A stretch of DNA of 64,000 nt from Lachnospiraceae bacterium (GTDB lineage: Bacteria; Bacillota; Clostridia; Lachnospirales; Lachnospiraceae). Numbering within the stretch: the stretch's first letter is position 1; each line of letters begins with the position of its first letter. A program made the translations under genes and the position numbers. This document shows, in pieces, positions 16,781-26,128 of this stretch. The DNA lies in assembly GCA_022510605.1 (NCBI GenBank), contig JAFLTB010000004.1:1-64000 (forward strand), read 5' to 3'. Under the pieces are notes generated by a model. It worked only from the letters and a program-made list of their open reading frames with translations, ran no database searches and was not told the origin of the DNA.

Positions 16781-18209
16781 GGTCTCCTCCATTTTCCAGA
16801 ATAATCTCATGAACAATCTGCTCTACGTTCTCTTCCGCAGCCGCCACCTCCCTCATGGCAGTGGTCTGATCCTCCTCCACTCCCTGGGTAGCTTCTTTTT
16901 TCAATACTGTCTTGACAGTCATTAAAATCAATTTCAAATCCATCCAGAACGAATAATTCTCTATATAAAATAAATCCAGTTTCAGTTTATCATAAGGAAC
17001 GGTATTGTATTTTCCATAAATCTGGGCAAACCCGGTCATACCGGCTTTTACCCGTGTACGAAAGGAAAATTCCGGCATCTCTTCCTGGTATTTTGCAATG
17101 ATTTCCGGCCGTTCCGGCCGTGGCCCCACCAGCGACATATCTCCCTTTAACACATTGAATAACTGCGGCAGTTCATCTAACCGGATAGCCCGGATAAACC
17201 GTCCTACCGGGGTAATACGCCCATCCCGCTCCCGGGCTAACACCGCCTCGCCTTCCTGCTCTGCCCCCACTACCATACTACGAAACTTTATTATACAAAA
17301 TTCCCGGTTATCCTTTGTGCAGCGCACCTGCCGGTATAACACCGGCCCACCATCCTGAAGTTTAATCGCCAGGGCAGTCAAAAGCATAAAAGGCAGGGTA
17401 ATTATGAGAAGTGGTATCGTAATAACCAGGTCTATCGCCCGTTTCCCAAACCTCTGCTCAAAACTGAGAGCGTAGCCCTTGGACAGCATAAACGGCGTGT
17501 CAAAAACATGAATCTGATCTGCTCCCATCAAAACAATATCAGATATTTTGGGCATTACATAAGCGCGGATACCCTGGCCATAACAGTATTTCAGAACTTC
17601 ATTTCTCTGCTCCGCCGGCACATCTCCAATAATAACCGCCTGGTACTCCCTGACTTTTTCAGCAATGGCCTCAATTCCCTCATCCACATGAATCGCGCCA
17701 TATATGGCATACTTGTCCCGTCTGGCTTCCACCTTATATACCAGGTCTGCCGCCGGGCGCTCTCCATAAATCAACAAAATTTTCCACGGCTGGAAAATCC
17801 TGTTATAAAACTTGCTGGCAAATACGGTCCACACCGCTGCAATGACAAAATCAATCAACTGCATTAAAAGCATGCCCCCCGGATAAACAAAACCAAAGGC
17901 CAGCAAACAGATGATAATATACATCACAAAATTTGCCAAAAAGGTAGATAAAAAATGCGACAGCACAACTTCCACCCGCCGCAGCTGCCCAATACGGAGT
18001 GCCCCGTACATTTTGGAAAAAAAATACAATAAAAGTGCATATAACCCGATCATGGCATAATTACCACGCCGGTAAAATCGATATACATACATAGTTTCGG
18101 CATATGTGTGATACCAAAAATACGCAAATACTGCCGTCATTAACAGAATACTGATAAGGGACAAAAAGAATAAAATCGTCTTTTTATACGGATCATAGTT
18201 TCTGTTCAT
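16773..18209 (-). CDS. Polyprenyl glycosylphosphotransferase (WbaP/WcaJ-like initiating sugar transferase)
   Basis: 478 residues. Four N-terminal membrane helices, a soluble Rossmann-like middle with a DTPFMLSKG turn, and a C-terminal bacterial sugar transferase domain: KRAIDLV, KFRSM, LDELPQLFNVLKGDMSLVGPRP, TGFAQI. It puts the first sugar-1-phosphate on undecaprenyl phosphate. As the first gene of the operon it has its own promoter at 18268-18295. The start at 18209 follows GGGAGG; the frame from 18275 lacks a ribosome site. Confidence 0.93.
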   Translation of the reverse strand: MNRNYDPYKKTILFFLSLISILLMTAVFAYFWYHTYAETMYVYRFYRRGNYAMIGLYALLLYFFSKMYGALRIGQLRRVEVVLSHFLSTFLANFVMYIIICLLAFGFVYPGGMLLMQLIDFVIAAVWTVFASKFYNRIFQPWKILLIYGERPAADLVYKVEARRDKYAIYGAIHVDEGIEAIAEKVREYQAVIIGDVPAEQRNEVLKYCYGQGIRAYVMPKISDIVLMGADQIHVFDTPFMLSKGYALSFEQRFGKRAIDLVITIPLLIITLPFMLLTALAIKLQDGGPVLYRQVRCTKDNREFCIIKFRSMVVGAEQEGEAVLARERDGRITPVGRFIRAIRLDELPQLFNVLKGDMSLVGPRPERPEIIAKYQEEMPEFSFRTRVKAGMTGFAQIYGKYNTVPYDKLKLDLFYIENYSFWMDLKLILMTVKTVLKKEATQGVEEDQTTAMREVAAAEENVEQIVHEIILENGGDHE

Positions 18210-18267
18210 AACGCCGATTCCTCCCTTACGTTTGCTTTCTTTTGTTGACCTGTTATTATAAATGAAT

Positions 18268-18295
18268 TTTATCATACTCCTCTGTGCATTGTCAA
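18268..18295 (-). promoter_or_regulatory. Promoter of the glycan export operon
   Basis: TTGACA (18290-18295), 16-nt spacer, GATAAA (18268-18273) on the minus strand, about 60 nt upstream of the initiating transferase start. Together with the repeat element at 18330-18534 and the rfbA promoter, it accounts for the 405-bp gene-free stretch 18210-18614. Confidence 0.6.
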
Positions 18296-18329
18296 TTTGC
18301 CATCTGCCTTTGGCGGGATTTGGTAAGAG

Positions 18330-18534
18330 CCTGAGTTTCCAAATTTTTTAATTCTATGTGTAAAAAGCACTCATCACAGAAAGTGATGAGTGAATACGCA
18401 GCAGAAGCGCATCTGGAAAACCCGTTTTCCGAGTGCGCCTCTGTTGCGTATTGACATTGCCGCTTTTAGCGGCAAGTCCTTTTTACACTAAAAACACTAA
18501 AAGACAATTATTAAACAAAATGCGAAAACTAAGG
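18330..18534. repeat. Nested-hairpin repeat element, copy 1 (upstream of rfbA)
   Basis: Core 18358-18488 has termini GTGTAAAAAG and CTTTTTACAC enclosing three hairpins. They are CACTCATCAC/GTGATGAGTG; a long central arm whose tip is GGAAAACCCGTTTTCC; and TGCCGCT/AGCGGCA. Weaker outer arms (CCTGAGTTTCC... at 18330-18353 and ...GAAAACTAAGG at 18511-18534) extend it. Copy 2 at 20083-20277 is inverted. Each end is a hairpin followed by CTTTTTAC, so each end can also act as an outward-facing terminator. Confidence 0.85.
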
Positions 18535-18564
18535 GAAAGAATCATTTTATTTTTATAAAGAATC

Positions 18565-18573
18565 TGTTATAAT
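18565..18573 (+). promoter_or_regulatory. rfbA promoter, extended -10
   Basis: TGTTATAAT (extended -10: TG at 18565, TATAAT at 18568-18573) with no convincing -35. The sequence TCTGTTATAAT recurs in the rfbC promoter, where it also sits about 30 nt after a copy of the repeat element. Confidence 0.6.
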
Positions 18574-18614
18574 AGAAAAAATAACAAAGTTTGGAAAAGA
18601 AAGGAATTTTTATT

Positions 18615-19493
18615 ATGAAAGGCATTATTCTGGCTGGCGGCTCCGGCACCCGGCTTTACCCTTTAACCCGTGTGACCTCCAAGCAGCTGCTGCCCATTTA
18701 TGACAAACCAATGATATACTATCCTCTTTCTGTCCTCATGACTGCCGGCATACGGGATATTTTAATTATTTCCACGCCCGAGGATTTACCCCGCTTTGAA
18801 GAACTGCTAGGCGACGGCCACCAGTTTGGCATCTCTCTGTCCTACCAGATTCAGCCAAGTCCCGATGGCCTGGCCCAGGCATTTATATTGGGAGCAGACT
18901 TTATTGGCCGCGACTCCGTAGCCATGGTATTAGGCGACAACATTTTCCATGGCCACGGCCTGACAAAACTGCTCCGCACCGCTGCATCTGCAGAACATGG
19001 TGCCACGGTTTTTGGTTATTATGTGGATGATCCGGAACGCTTCGGTATCGTGGAATTTGATTCTGAGGGACGGGCTATTTCCATTGAGGAAAAGCCTGCA
19101 CATCCCAAAAGCAATTATTGTGTCACAGGACTTTACTTCTATGACAACCGTGTCGTGGAATATGCCCGCAGCCTGAAACCCTCCGGCAGAGGTGAACTGG
19201 AAATTACGGATTTGAATAAAATTTATTTAACCCAGGGCGAATTAAACGTATCCCTGTTAGGCCAGGGCTTTACCTGGCTGGACACCGGTACTCACGAATC
19301 ACTGGTGGAAGCCACTAATTTTGTCAAGACCGTCGAACAACACCAGCACCGTAAGATTGCCTGTCTGGAAGAAATTGCCTATCTAAATGGCTGGATTTCC
19401 AAGGAGGATGTCCTGAAAACCTATGAAATATTGAAAAAAAATCAATATGGCCAGTATTTGATGGATGTCATTAGTGGCAAATATTTAGTCTGA
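18615..19493 (+). CDS. rfbA: Glucose-1-phosphate thymidylyltransferase
   Basis: 292 residues. [22 protein letters not shown] is the nucleotidyltransferase signature of RmlA, followed by [18 protein letters not shown] and [10 protein letters not shown]. It makes dTDP-glucose, the first step of dTDP-L-rhamnose and related sugars. The start at 18615 is homology-guided, with AAAGGAA upstream. Of the pathway, only rfbA and rfbC are in this window; rfbB (dehydratase) and rfbD (reductase) must lie elsewhere. Confidence 0.97.
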   Translation: MKGIILAGGSGTRLYPLTRVTSKQLLPIYDKPMIYYPLSVLMTAGIRDILIISTPEDLPRFEELLGDGHQFGISLSYQIQPSPDGLAQAFILGADFIGRDSVAMVLGDNIFHGHGLTKLLRTAASAEHGATVFGYYVDDPERFGIVEFDSEGRAISIEEKPAHPKSNYCVTGLYFYDNRVVEYARSLKPSGRGELEITDLNKIYLTQGELNVSLLGQGFTWLDTGTHESLVEATNFVKTVEQHQHRKIACLEEIAYLNGWISKEDVLKTYEILKKNQYGQYLMDVISGKYLV

Positions 19494-19614
19494 AAAACTA
19501 ATTTTTTTCGTCTAAATGGTAGGGTTTTTCGTCTGAATGTTTCTTGTATTTTCCTCCAGGGCACGTTACAATTATTTCACACCCAATAACAACGGAAGGA
19601 GAGGAGGAATTGAC

Positions 19615-20049
19615 ATGACCCTGACGAAGGAGGATTTACAAGCCATTGCTGAAATGATGGACAAACTACTGGAGGAAAAACTGGAGGAAAAACTGGAGCC
19701 AATTCGCACTGACATTGCCGAATTGAAAAAGGATGTAGCTATCTTAAAGAAAGATGTGGCTATGCTGAAAAAGAGAATGACTTTTTTGGAAAAAGAAGTC
19801 GCTACTTTAAAGAAAAATTATGAACGTCTGGCTCACGAAGTAAAAGTTATCCAGTTGACATTGGAGACAGAGGTTTTGCCGCGTCTTAGCACCATTGAAG
19901 CTGGTTATGTTTCCACCTCCAGAAGATATACTGACAGCACGGAACATTACGATCAGTTACAGACAGATATGGATGTTGCCAAAGAGATTTTGCGGGAACA
20001 CAGCATACAGTTACAGGATTTGCAGGAATGGCGCAGAAGCTGCAGTTAG
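19615..20049 (+). CDS. Small coiled-coil protein
   Basis: 144 residues, soluble, highly charged. Residues 15-85 are a long coiled coil with repeats such as LKKDVAILKKDVAMLKKR, and a second helical segment fills the C-terminus. There is no signal peptide or membrane helix. The start at 19615 follows AGGAGGAATTGAC. It lies between rfbA and rfbC, inside the span bounded by the two inverted repeat elements. Function unknown; such proteins are often scaffolds or adaptors. Confidence 0.75.
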   Translation: MTLTKEDLQAIAEMMDKLLEEKLEEKLEPIRTDIAELKKDVAILKKDVAMLKKRMTFLEKEVATLKKNYERLAHEVKVIQLTLETEVLPRLSTIEAGYVSTSRRYTDSTEHYDQLQTDMDVAKEILREHSIQLQDLQEWRRSCS

Positions 20050-20082
20050 TGCTAGCACGTATTTTAGAAAGGAATTTTTGCA

Positions 20083-20277
20083 CTTAAGTTTCCGTATTTT
20101 GTTTTGAAGTCTGTATTTTTGTGTAAAAAGGCCTGCCGCTAAAAGCGGCAGGGGCAATATACACTGGAATCGCACTTGGAAAACCCGTTTTCCAGATGCG
20201 ATTCCAGTGTATATTCACTCATCACAAAATGTGATGAGTGCTTTTTACACCTTGCAACAAAAATACGGAAACTTAAG
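20083..20277. repeat. Nested-hairpin repeat element, copy 2 (upstream of rfbC), inverted relative to copy 1
   Basis: Outer arms CTTAAGTTTCCGTATTTTGTT (20083-20103) and its complement with one extra A (20256-20277) flank a core at 20121-20250 with the same GTGTAAAAAG/CTTTTTACAC ends as copy 1. The three hairpins recur in reverse order. The central stem is 19 perfect bp here and differs in sequence from copy 1 while still pairing, but the GGAAAACCCGTTTTCC tip is identical. It fills most of the 316-bp gene-free stretch 20050-20365. Confidence 0.88.
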
Positions 20278-20285
20278 ACGTATGA

Positions 20286-20313
20286 TTGCAAAAGTTCCTT
20301 TTTCTGTTATAAT
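20286..20313 (+). promoter_or_regulatory. rfbC promoter
   Basis: TTGCAA (20286-20291), 16-nt spacer, TATAAT (20308-20313) preceded by TG, giving an extended -10 as at rfbA. It begins 9 nt after the right outer arm of repeat copy 2. Confidence 0.7.
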
Positions 20314-20365
20314 GAATGGTATATTATGGAATGGCATCTTGCCGTTTTGGAAATTGGAGGAAAAC

Positions 20366-20923
20366 ATGGGAAAAATCAAAGTAACAAAATGCCCCATTGA
20401 GGGATTGTATGTCATTGAACCCACGGTATTTCGTGATGAGCGGGGATATTTCATGGAAACCTACAACCAACGGGAAATGGCGGCAGAAGGGCTTAACATG
20501 AATTTTGTTCAGGATAACCAGTCCATGTCCACAAAAGGAATTCTTCGGGGACTTCACTTTCAAAAGGAACATCCGCAGGGGAAACTGGTTCGGGCCATCC
20601 GGGGCTCTGTCTATGACGTGGCCGTGGATCTCCGCCGGGATTCAAAAACCTATGGGCAATGGTACGGACTTGAATTGTCAGCAGAGAACAAAAAACAGTT
20701 TTATGTCTCTGAGGGTTTTGCCCATGGCTACCTTGTTTTGTCCGATGAAGCGGAATTCTGCTACAAGGTAACAGACTTTTATCATCCGGGCGATGAGGGG
20801 GGAATCCTCTGGAATGACCCGGACATTGGCATCCAGTGGCCGCTTCTGCCGGGCATGGAGCCAGTTTTATTAGAACGGGACAGCAACTGGAAACCCCTGA
20901 AGGATACAAAGCTTCCTTTTTAA
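20366..20923 (+). CDS. rfbC: dTDP-4-dehydrorhamnose 3,5-epimerase
   Basis: 185 residues, the usual RmlC length. FRDERGYFMET, DNQSMSTKGILRGLHFQ, catalytic-region RAIRGSVYDVAVDLR and FAHGYLVLSDEAEFCYKVTDFY are diagnostic of the cupin-fold epimerase. It acts third in dTDP-rhamnose synthesis. The start at 20366 follows GGAGGAAAAC; the upstream in-frame region runs back into the repeat element and is not coding. pncB follows 67 nt downstream. Confidence 0.96.
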   Translation: MGKIKVTKCPIEGLYVIEPTVFRDERGYFMETYNQREMAAEGLNMNFVQDNQSMSTKGILRGLHFQKEHPQGKLVRAIRGSVYDVAVDLRRDSKTYGQWYGLELSAENKKQFYVSEGFAHGYLVLSDEAEFCYKVTDFYHPGDEGGILWNDPDIGIQWPLLPGMEPVLLERDSNWKPLKDTKLPF

Positions 20924-20990
20924 CCCAGAGAAAGCATTCACCAGTGCAGCGCAGAATCCATGCGCAGAAATGAGAGGATTGGTACAAAAT

Positions 20991-22436
20991 ATGGATAACA
21001 GAAATTTTACCCTGCTTACAGATTTTTATGAATTAACCATGATGCAGGGGTATTTTCAAAACGACACAAAGGAAACCGTAGTTTTTGATTTATTTTACCG
21101 ACAGAATCCCGACGATGGAGGATATGCGGTATGTGCCGGACTTGCACAGGTCATTGACTATATTAAGAGCCTTCATTTTGACTATGATGATATCGATTAC
21201 CTACGCAGTCTTGGCACTTTTCATGAGGAATTTCTGGATTATCTTGCCAGCTTTCATTTTACTGGCGATATCTATGCCATCCCGGAGGGCACCGTCATTT
21301 TTCCGCGGGAGCCTCTGGTAAAGGTAGTGGCGCCTATTATGGAAGCCCAGCTGGTAGAGACCGCCTTGCTGAATCTGATTAATCATCAAAGTCTGATTGC
21401 CACGAAGGCCGCCAGAGTCTGTTACGCTGCCAGAGGCGGCAGTGTCATGGAATTTGGTCTGCGCCGGGCACAGGGACCAGATGCCGGTACCTTTGGCGCC
21501 AGGGCCGCTGTTATCGGCGGCTGTATCGGCACCAGCAACGTTATCTGTGCCAAAGAATTTGGAATTCCGGCCCTGGGCACCCATGCCCACAGCTGGATTA
21601 TGAGTTTTGGCGATGAATTAACCGCCTTTCGCAAATATGCCGAACTTTACCCGGAAAACACTACACTGTTAGTGGATACCTACGACACCCTGCGCTCTGG
21701 TGTCCCTCACGCCATTCAGGTTTTTGGGGAACTTCGTACAGCAGGCAGACTGCCATTAAACTACGGCATCCGCCTTGACAGCGGCGACCTTGCCTATCTG
21801 TCCAAAAAGGCGAGAAAAATGTTAGATGATGCCGGCTTTGAGACGGCTGCCATATGTGCCTCCAGTGATTTGGACGAATATCTCATTGACTCCCTGCTCT
21901 CCCAGGGGGCTTGCATTGATTCCTGGGGTGTAGGAACCAACCTGATTACCTCGAAAAACACACCAGCCTTTGGCGGTGTATACAAATTGGCGGCAGTAGA
22001 AACCGACGGTGAAATGGTGCCCAAAATCAAGTTGTCGGAGAATCCAGCCAAAATTACCAATCCGGGAAATAAAACGGTCTATCGCATTTATGATAAAGAA
22101 ACAGGAAAGATTCGTGCAGACTATATTGCTCTGGCCGGAGAAACCTTTGACCCGGAGGAGGACCTTCTTTTGTTTGACCCGAATGCCACCTGGAAAAAGA
22201 CAAAACTGACCGGCGGTACCTATGAAATGAAGGAAATTCTTGTTCCAATTTTCAAAAGCGGACAGTGCATTTATGAGACACCAAGTGTTATGGAAATCCA
22301 GGCCTACTGTAAAGAACAGTTAGATACCCTCTGGGAGGAGACAAGGCGTCTGGTAAACCCCCAGGAGGTATACGTGGATTTATCCGACCAGTTATATCAG
22401 ATGAAAGCGTCACTTTTGAACCACTATAAGGAATAG
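20991..22436 (+). CDS. pncB: Nicotinate phosphoribosyltransferase
   Basis: 481 residues. LLTDFYELTMMQGYF, EFGLRRAQGPDAG, GTHAHSW and RLDSGDLAYLSK are characteristic of NAPRTase. It converts nicotinate plus PRPP to nicotinate mononucleotide in NAD salvage, in the cytoplasm. An ATG at 20970 is an alternative start, but neither has a strong ribosome site. It appears to be a housekeeping gene that happens to follow rfbC. Confidence 0.95.
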   Translation: MDNRNFTLLTDFYELTMMQGYFQNDTKETVVFDLFYRQNPDDGGYAVCAGLAQVIDYIKSLHFDYDDIDYLRSLGTFHEEFLDYLASFHFTGDIYAIPEGTVIFPREPLVKVVAPIMEAQLVETALLNLINHQSLIATKAARVCYAARGGSVMEFGLRRAQGPDAGTFGARAAVIGGCIGTSNVICAKEFGIPALGTHAHSWIMSFGDELTAFRKYAELYPENTTLLVDTYDTLRSGVPHAIQVFGELRTAGRLPLNYGIRLDSGDLAYLSKKARKMLDDAGFETAAICASSDLDEYLIDSLLSQGACIDSWGVGTNLITSKNTPAFGGVYKLAAVETDGEMVPKIKLSENPAKITNPGNKTVYRIYDKETGKIRADYIALAGETFDPEEDLLLFDPNATWKKTKLTGGTYEMKEILVPIFKSGQCIYETPSVMEIQAYCKEQLDTLWEETRRLVNPQEVYVDLSDQLYQMKASLLNHYKE

Positions 22437-22466
22437 CAGAGACATTTTCCCCTTTCTATACTGCTT

Positions 22467-23483
22467 TTAATTGAAGCCATAGATTTTCTGAGACAGGGAA
22501 TAGCCCCATACCACAATCTTACGGCCAGCCTTCCCACGAAACTGCATGGGTTTACTGAGCGCCAGCTTATTTATCATGCGGTACATGCCGCGGTTCTGGC
22601 TCTTTAAGTAGGCCCAGAGTTCTTCCCGTTTGGCAAGGCTCTCTTCACTGCCCTCCTTAATTAAAAATACCGAACTTATCGTCATCATCATAGTTAGATA
22701 TTTCACCATATAATCCCGCAACTTCTTATTTTTAATCTTTGTCAAGTCATAGGCATCTATCATCAACTTGTTTACTTTAATCTGCTGGTCAATCCGGCCA
22801 ATCATAATTTTTTCATTGACCGACTGGTCCTCCCGGCCAATAAAATACCGGTACAAATCCACATTGATATAGTACATGGTTTTAACAAAGGGCAGGGGAT
22901 TATATACAAAAATATTATCCACATAAAAAGTATGTTTGGGCAGCTCTAACCCGCAGTCCCGGAGCAGTTTGGTACGGTACACAACGGAGTGCATCAGGAT
23001 ATTCTGGCTCATCTTAAACCTTTTCACATCGCTCCAGCCAAAGACCTGATTTTCCGGAAATACCCCCTCATACCGAATCGCCTTATGCTTGTGAATGCTG
23101 GGTTTTTCATACACATAATTGGCAAGCAGCATATCCACACCATTGCCATCCTGTGCAAATCCCCGCAATACGTCTAACAGCTTCAGCAGAGCTTCCCTGT
23201 CCACCCAGTCGTCACTGTCCAGCACCTTAAAATATACACCAGTGGCATAAGCAAGCCCTGTATTTACCGCACATCCGTGGCCGCCATTTTTCTGATGGAT
23301 CGCACGAATAATAGACGGATGCTCCGCCGCCAGTTCATCTGCAATTTTTCCGGTGTCATCCTGTGAACCATCGTCCACCAGAATAATTTCCACATCCTCT
23401 CCGCCCACCAGAACGGTCTCCACCGCATGGCGCATATATTCCTGTGAATTATAGCAGGGAACTGTCACTGTCAATAACTTCAT
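22467..23483 (-). CDS. Family 2 glycosyltransferase
   Basis: 338 residues. VTVPCYNSQEYM, VDDGSQDDT, KNGGHGCAVNTGL and LDSDDW mark a GT-A family 2 enzyme. Equal length and shared motifs with the GT2 at 14622-15638 indicate duplication. It lies 23 nt downstream of glf in the same direction, so it may add a galactofuranose or a linker sugar (inference). Convergent with pncB. Confidence 0.9.
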   Translation of the reverse strand: MKLLTVTVPCYNSQEYMRHAVETVLVGGEDVEIILVDDGSQDDTGKIADELAAEHPSIIRAIHQKNGGHGCAVNTGLAYATGVYFKVLDSDDWVDREALLKLLDVLRGFAQDGNGVDMLLANYVYEKPSIHKHKAIRYEGVFPENQVFGWSDVKRFKMSQNILMHSVVYRTKLLRDCGLELPKHTFYVDNIFVYNPLPFVKTMYYINVDLYRYFIGREDQSVNEKIMIGRIDQQIKVNKLMIDAYDLTKIKNKKLRDYMVKYLTMMMTISSVFLIKEGSEESLAKREELWAYLKSQNRGMYRMINKLALSKPMQFRGKAGRKIVVWGYSLSQKIYGFN

Positions 23484-23506
23484 CTCAAATCCTTTCCTTT
23501 CGTCAA

Positions 23507-24655
23507 TTATAGTTTCTCTGTCATCTCCAACGCTCTTTCCACAATAGCGTCAATGTTATAATATTTATACTCTGCCAGCCTGCCCAGCAAATAAAAATTA
23601 GGGAGCTTGTCCACCAGTGCTTTATACCTGGCAAACAAAGCGTCATTTTCCTCATTATTGATGGCATAATAGGGAATCTCTCCCGATTCACCCTGGTACG
23701 GCATGGGATATTCCTTTACAATCGTAGTGTCCGGTGCCTCCAGCTGGCCGGACAAATACTTAAACTCTGTAATGCGGGTGTAGTCCTCCGACACCGTATA
23801 GTTAATCACACCATGGCTCTGATAAAATTTTCTGTCATAATGCTCAAAATCAAAGCGTAGGGAGCGGTACGGCAGCCTGCCAAACCGGCAGTCAAACAAT
23901 TCATCCAGCGCACCGGTAAAAATCACATTGCCGGTAAAGGGTTTCCCCTCAAAAAGGATTGGCTGTTCTGACTCCGGTGAGATAGCCAGCACCGTTTTTG
24001 CCTCACAGTTCAATCTCACGTCAATTCCATCCAAATCCAGCAGTTTTTCAAATACCGGCGTAAATCCGTGCAGCGGAAGTCCCTGGTACGTATCCTGAAA
24101 GTATCGGTTGTCCCTGGACAAAAGCACCGGAACCCGTCCCGACACCGCCGGGTCAATCTCTTTCGGGGATTTTCCCCACTGCTTCATGGTGTATTTGAGA
24201 AAAATATTCTCGTAGACATACTGGGCAATTTCCTGTAATTCCTCATTTTCATGGTTCATCAATTCCAGAATCGGCACCCGGGCGCCTTCGCCAAAATTAT
24301 CTACCAGAAGTTTTTCCAGATGGGGCGCACGCTCGCCGTAAACCATCTCCAGCGTATTCAGGTTAAAGGGAATTGGCAATTCCCTCCCATATATATTTCC
24401 CACTACCTCATGGCGATATTCATACCACTCTGTAAAGCGGGAGAGATAACGGTATACCCTTTCGCTGTTGGTATGAAAAATATGTGGGCCATACTGATGA
24501 ATCAGTATGCCATATTCATCCGGCCTGTCGTAGCAGTTCCCACCGATATGATCCCTGGCATCCACCACCAGCACCTTCTGCCCCTTCCTCTCTGCCAGTT
24601 CCCTGGCGGCAACGGCTCCCGCAAAGCCGCTCCCAATTACAATGCTATCGTACAT
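23507..24655 (-). CDS. glf: UDP-galactopyranose mutase
   Basis: 382 residues. N-terminal FAD-binding GSGFAGAVAARELAE, DARDHIGGNCYD, GPHIFHTNSERV and FNLNTLE are typical of Glf. It isomerises UDP-Galp to UDP-Galf with reduced FAD. ATG at 24655 is preferred to a GTG at 24679 because family members begin at MYDSIVIGSG. Its product is the donor for the GlfT2-like enzyme at 11208-13061, so the locus makes a galactofuranose-containing surface glycan. Confidence 0.97.
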   Translation of the reverse strand: MYDSIVIGSGFAGAVAARELAERKGQKVLVVDARDHIGGNCYDRPDEYGILIHQYGPHIFHTNSERVYRYLSRFTEWYEYRHEVVGNIYGRELPIPFNLNTLEMVYGERAPHLEKLLVDNFGEGARVPILELMNHENEELQEIAQYVYENIFLKYTMKQWGKSPKEIDPAVSGRVPVLLSRDNRYFQDTYQGLPLHGFTPVFEKLLDLDGIDVRLNCEAKTVLAISPESEQPILFEGKPFTGNVIFTGALDELFDCRFGRLPYRSLRFDFEHYDRKFYQSHGVINYTVSEDYTRITEFKYLSGQLEAPDTTIVKEYPMPYQGESGEIPYYAINNEENDALFARYKALVDKLPNFYLLGRLAEYKYYNIDAIVERALEMTEKL

Positions 24656-24703
24656 GAATGATTCTTCTCCTTCCGCCACCCTCTCTAAACAATTGTATCA
24701 GAC

Positions 24704-26008
24704 TTATCGAATAATATCTACCACTAATTTCAGCGGCTCCGGCTTCCTCCGGCCAACAGTATAACAGGTTTTCATATGGGATAATGCTCCGTCCAGCCGT
24801 TCCGGCTCCGATGTATATAAGACGGCAATACTCTCTCCCGCACGCACCGGCTCTCCCAACTTCTTCTTCATCAAAATTCCAGCCCCGGCATCAATTTCAC
24901 TGTCCTTTGTCTCCCGGCCCGCTCCAAGAAGGCCTGCTGCCATACCAATTTTTTCAGCGTCCATTGTGGTAATATATCCGTCCTCCTCTGCTCGCAGTTC
25001 GCCACTTATTTCCGCTATGGCAAGCCTTTCCGGGTTTTCAATGCAGGCAGTATCTCCCCCCTGAGTCTCTACCATGGCATGGAAACGGTCATAGGCCGCA
25101 CCACTTTCCAAGGCTTTTTGGGCCTGTTCCTTTCCTTCCTCATAGGAAATGTCTTTGCCCAGTGAAAGCATCATACCTGCCAGGGCGGTACACACAACTT
25201 TTACATCTTCCGGCCCGCCTCCCTGCAGAGTCTCAATGGCTTCTTTTACCTCCAGACAGTTGCCCACCGCAAGGCCCAAAGGCTCCTCCATGCTGGTAAT
25301 CATAGCCGCCGTCTCCCGGCCAGCCCCATTTCCAATTGCCACCATGCGCCTGGCTAACTCCCGGGAACCCGAAAGCTCCTTGATAAAGGCTCCGCTGCCT
25401 GTGGTCACATCCAGCAAAATTTTGTCACTTCCGGCCGCCAGCTTTTTACTCATGACGGAAGCCGCAATCAGCGGAATACTATCCACGGTTCCCGTGACAT
25501 CCCTCAGTGCGTACAGCAGTTTATCTGCCGGCACCAGATTGCCAGTCTGTCCGATAATGCTGATTCCATTTTTCTGAATGGCCTGAAAAAATTCTCCACC
25601 GCTCAACTCCATCCGAAAGCCCGGTATCGATTCCAGTTTATCCCGTGTCCCTCCGGTAAAACCCAGTCCCCTGCCACTCATCTTAGCCACCGGCACCCCG
25701 CAGGCCGCCACCATGGGTCCCACAATCAATGTGGCCTTATCTCCCACACCCCCGGTGGAATGTTTATCCACCTTAATGCCCGGAATCCGGGACAAGTCCA
25801 CTACATCACCGGAATCCCGCATAGCCATAGTCATAGCTGTCAGTTCCCGGTCTGTCATTCCCTGAAAGCAAATGGCCATCAGCATGGCCGACATCTGGTA
25901 ATCCGGGATTTTTCCCGTCGCATAGTCCTGAATCATGGCACGGATTTCTTCCTCCTCCAGTGCCAGACCTTCCTTTTTTTTCACAATGATATCTGCAAAA
26001 CGCTCCAT
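24704..26008 (-). CDS. pdp: Pyrimidine-nucleoside (thymidine) phosphorylase
   Basis: 434 residues. KVDKHSTGGVGDK and the family signature SGRGLGFTGGTRDKLESI identify the thymidine/pyrimidine-nucleoside phosphorylase family. It cleaves pyrimidine nucleosides with phosphate to base and (deoxy)ribose-1-phosphate. The start at 26008 has GGAG 7 nt upstream. Whether it is PdP (uridine and thymidine) or DeoA (thymidine only) cannot be settled here. glf and a GT2 follow in the same direction. Confidence 0.93.
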   Translation of the reverse strand: MERFADIIVKKKEGLALEEEEIRAMIQDYATGKIPDYQMSAMLMAICFQGMTDRELTAMTMAMRDSGDVVDLSRIPGIKVDKHSTGGVGDKATLIVGPMVAACGVPVAKMSGRGLGFTGGTRDKLESIPGFRMELSGGEFFQAIQKNGISIIGQTGNLVPADKLLYALRDVTGTVDSIPLIAASVMSKKLAAGSDKILLDVTTGSGAFIKELSGSRELARRMVAIGNGAGRETAAMITSMEEPLGLAVGNCLEVKEAIETLQGGGPEDVKVVCTALAGMMLSLGKDISYEEGKEQAQKALESGAAYDRFHAMVETQGGDTACIENPERLAIAEISGELRAEEDGYITTMDAEKIGMAAGLLGAGRETKDSEIDAGAGILMKKKLGEPVRAGESIAVLYTSEPERLDGALSHMKTCYTVGRRKPEPLKLVVDIIR

Positions 26009-26086
26009 CCCCATGCTCCTTTACATTTTTATACTTTTTATCATACCATTTTTTCCCACACTTTTCCACGCCGATTTGCCTTCCTC

Positions 26087-26115
26087 TTGTCAGAAATTCC
26101 AAAATATGCTATAGT
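26087..26115 (+). promoter_or_regulatory. putP promoter
   Basis: TTGTCA (26087-26092), 17-nt spacer, TATAGT (26110-26115). The predicted transcript would begin at about 26122, immediately before the structured leader. Confidence 0.7.
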
Positions 26116-26128
26116 GGAAAGCGAGTGA

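Noticed and set aside
18358-20250. Repeat elements read as insertion sequences
   Set aside because: No transposase frame inside either copy and no clear target-site duplication.
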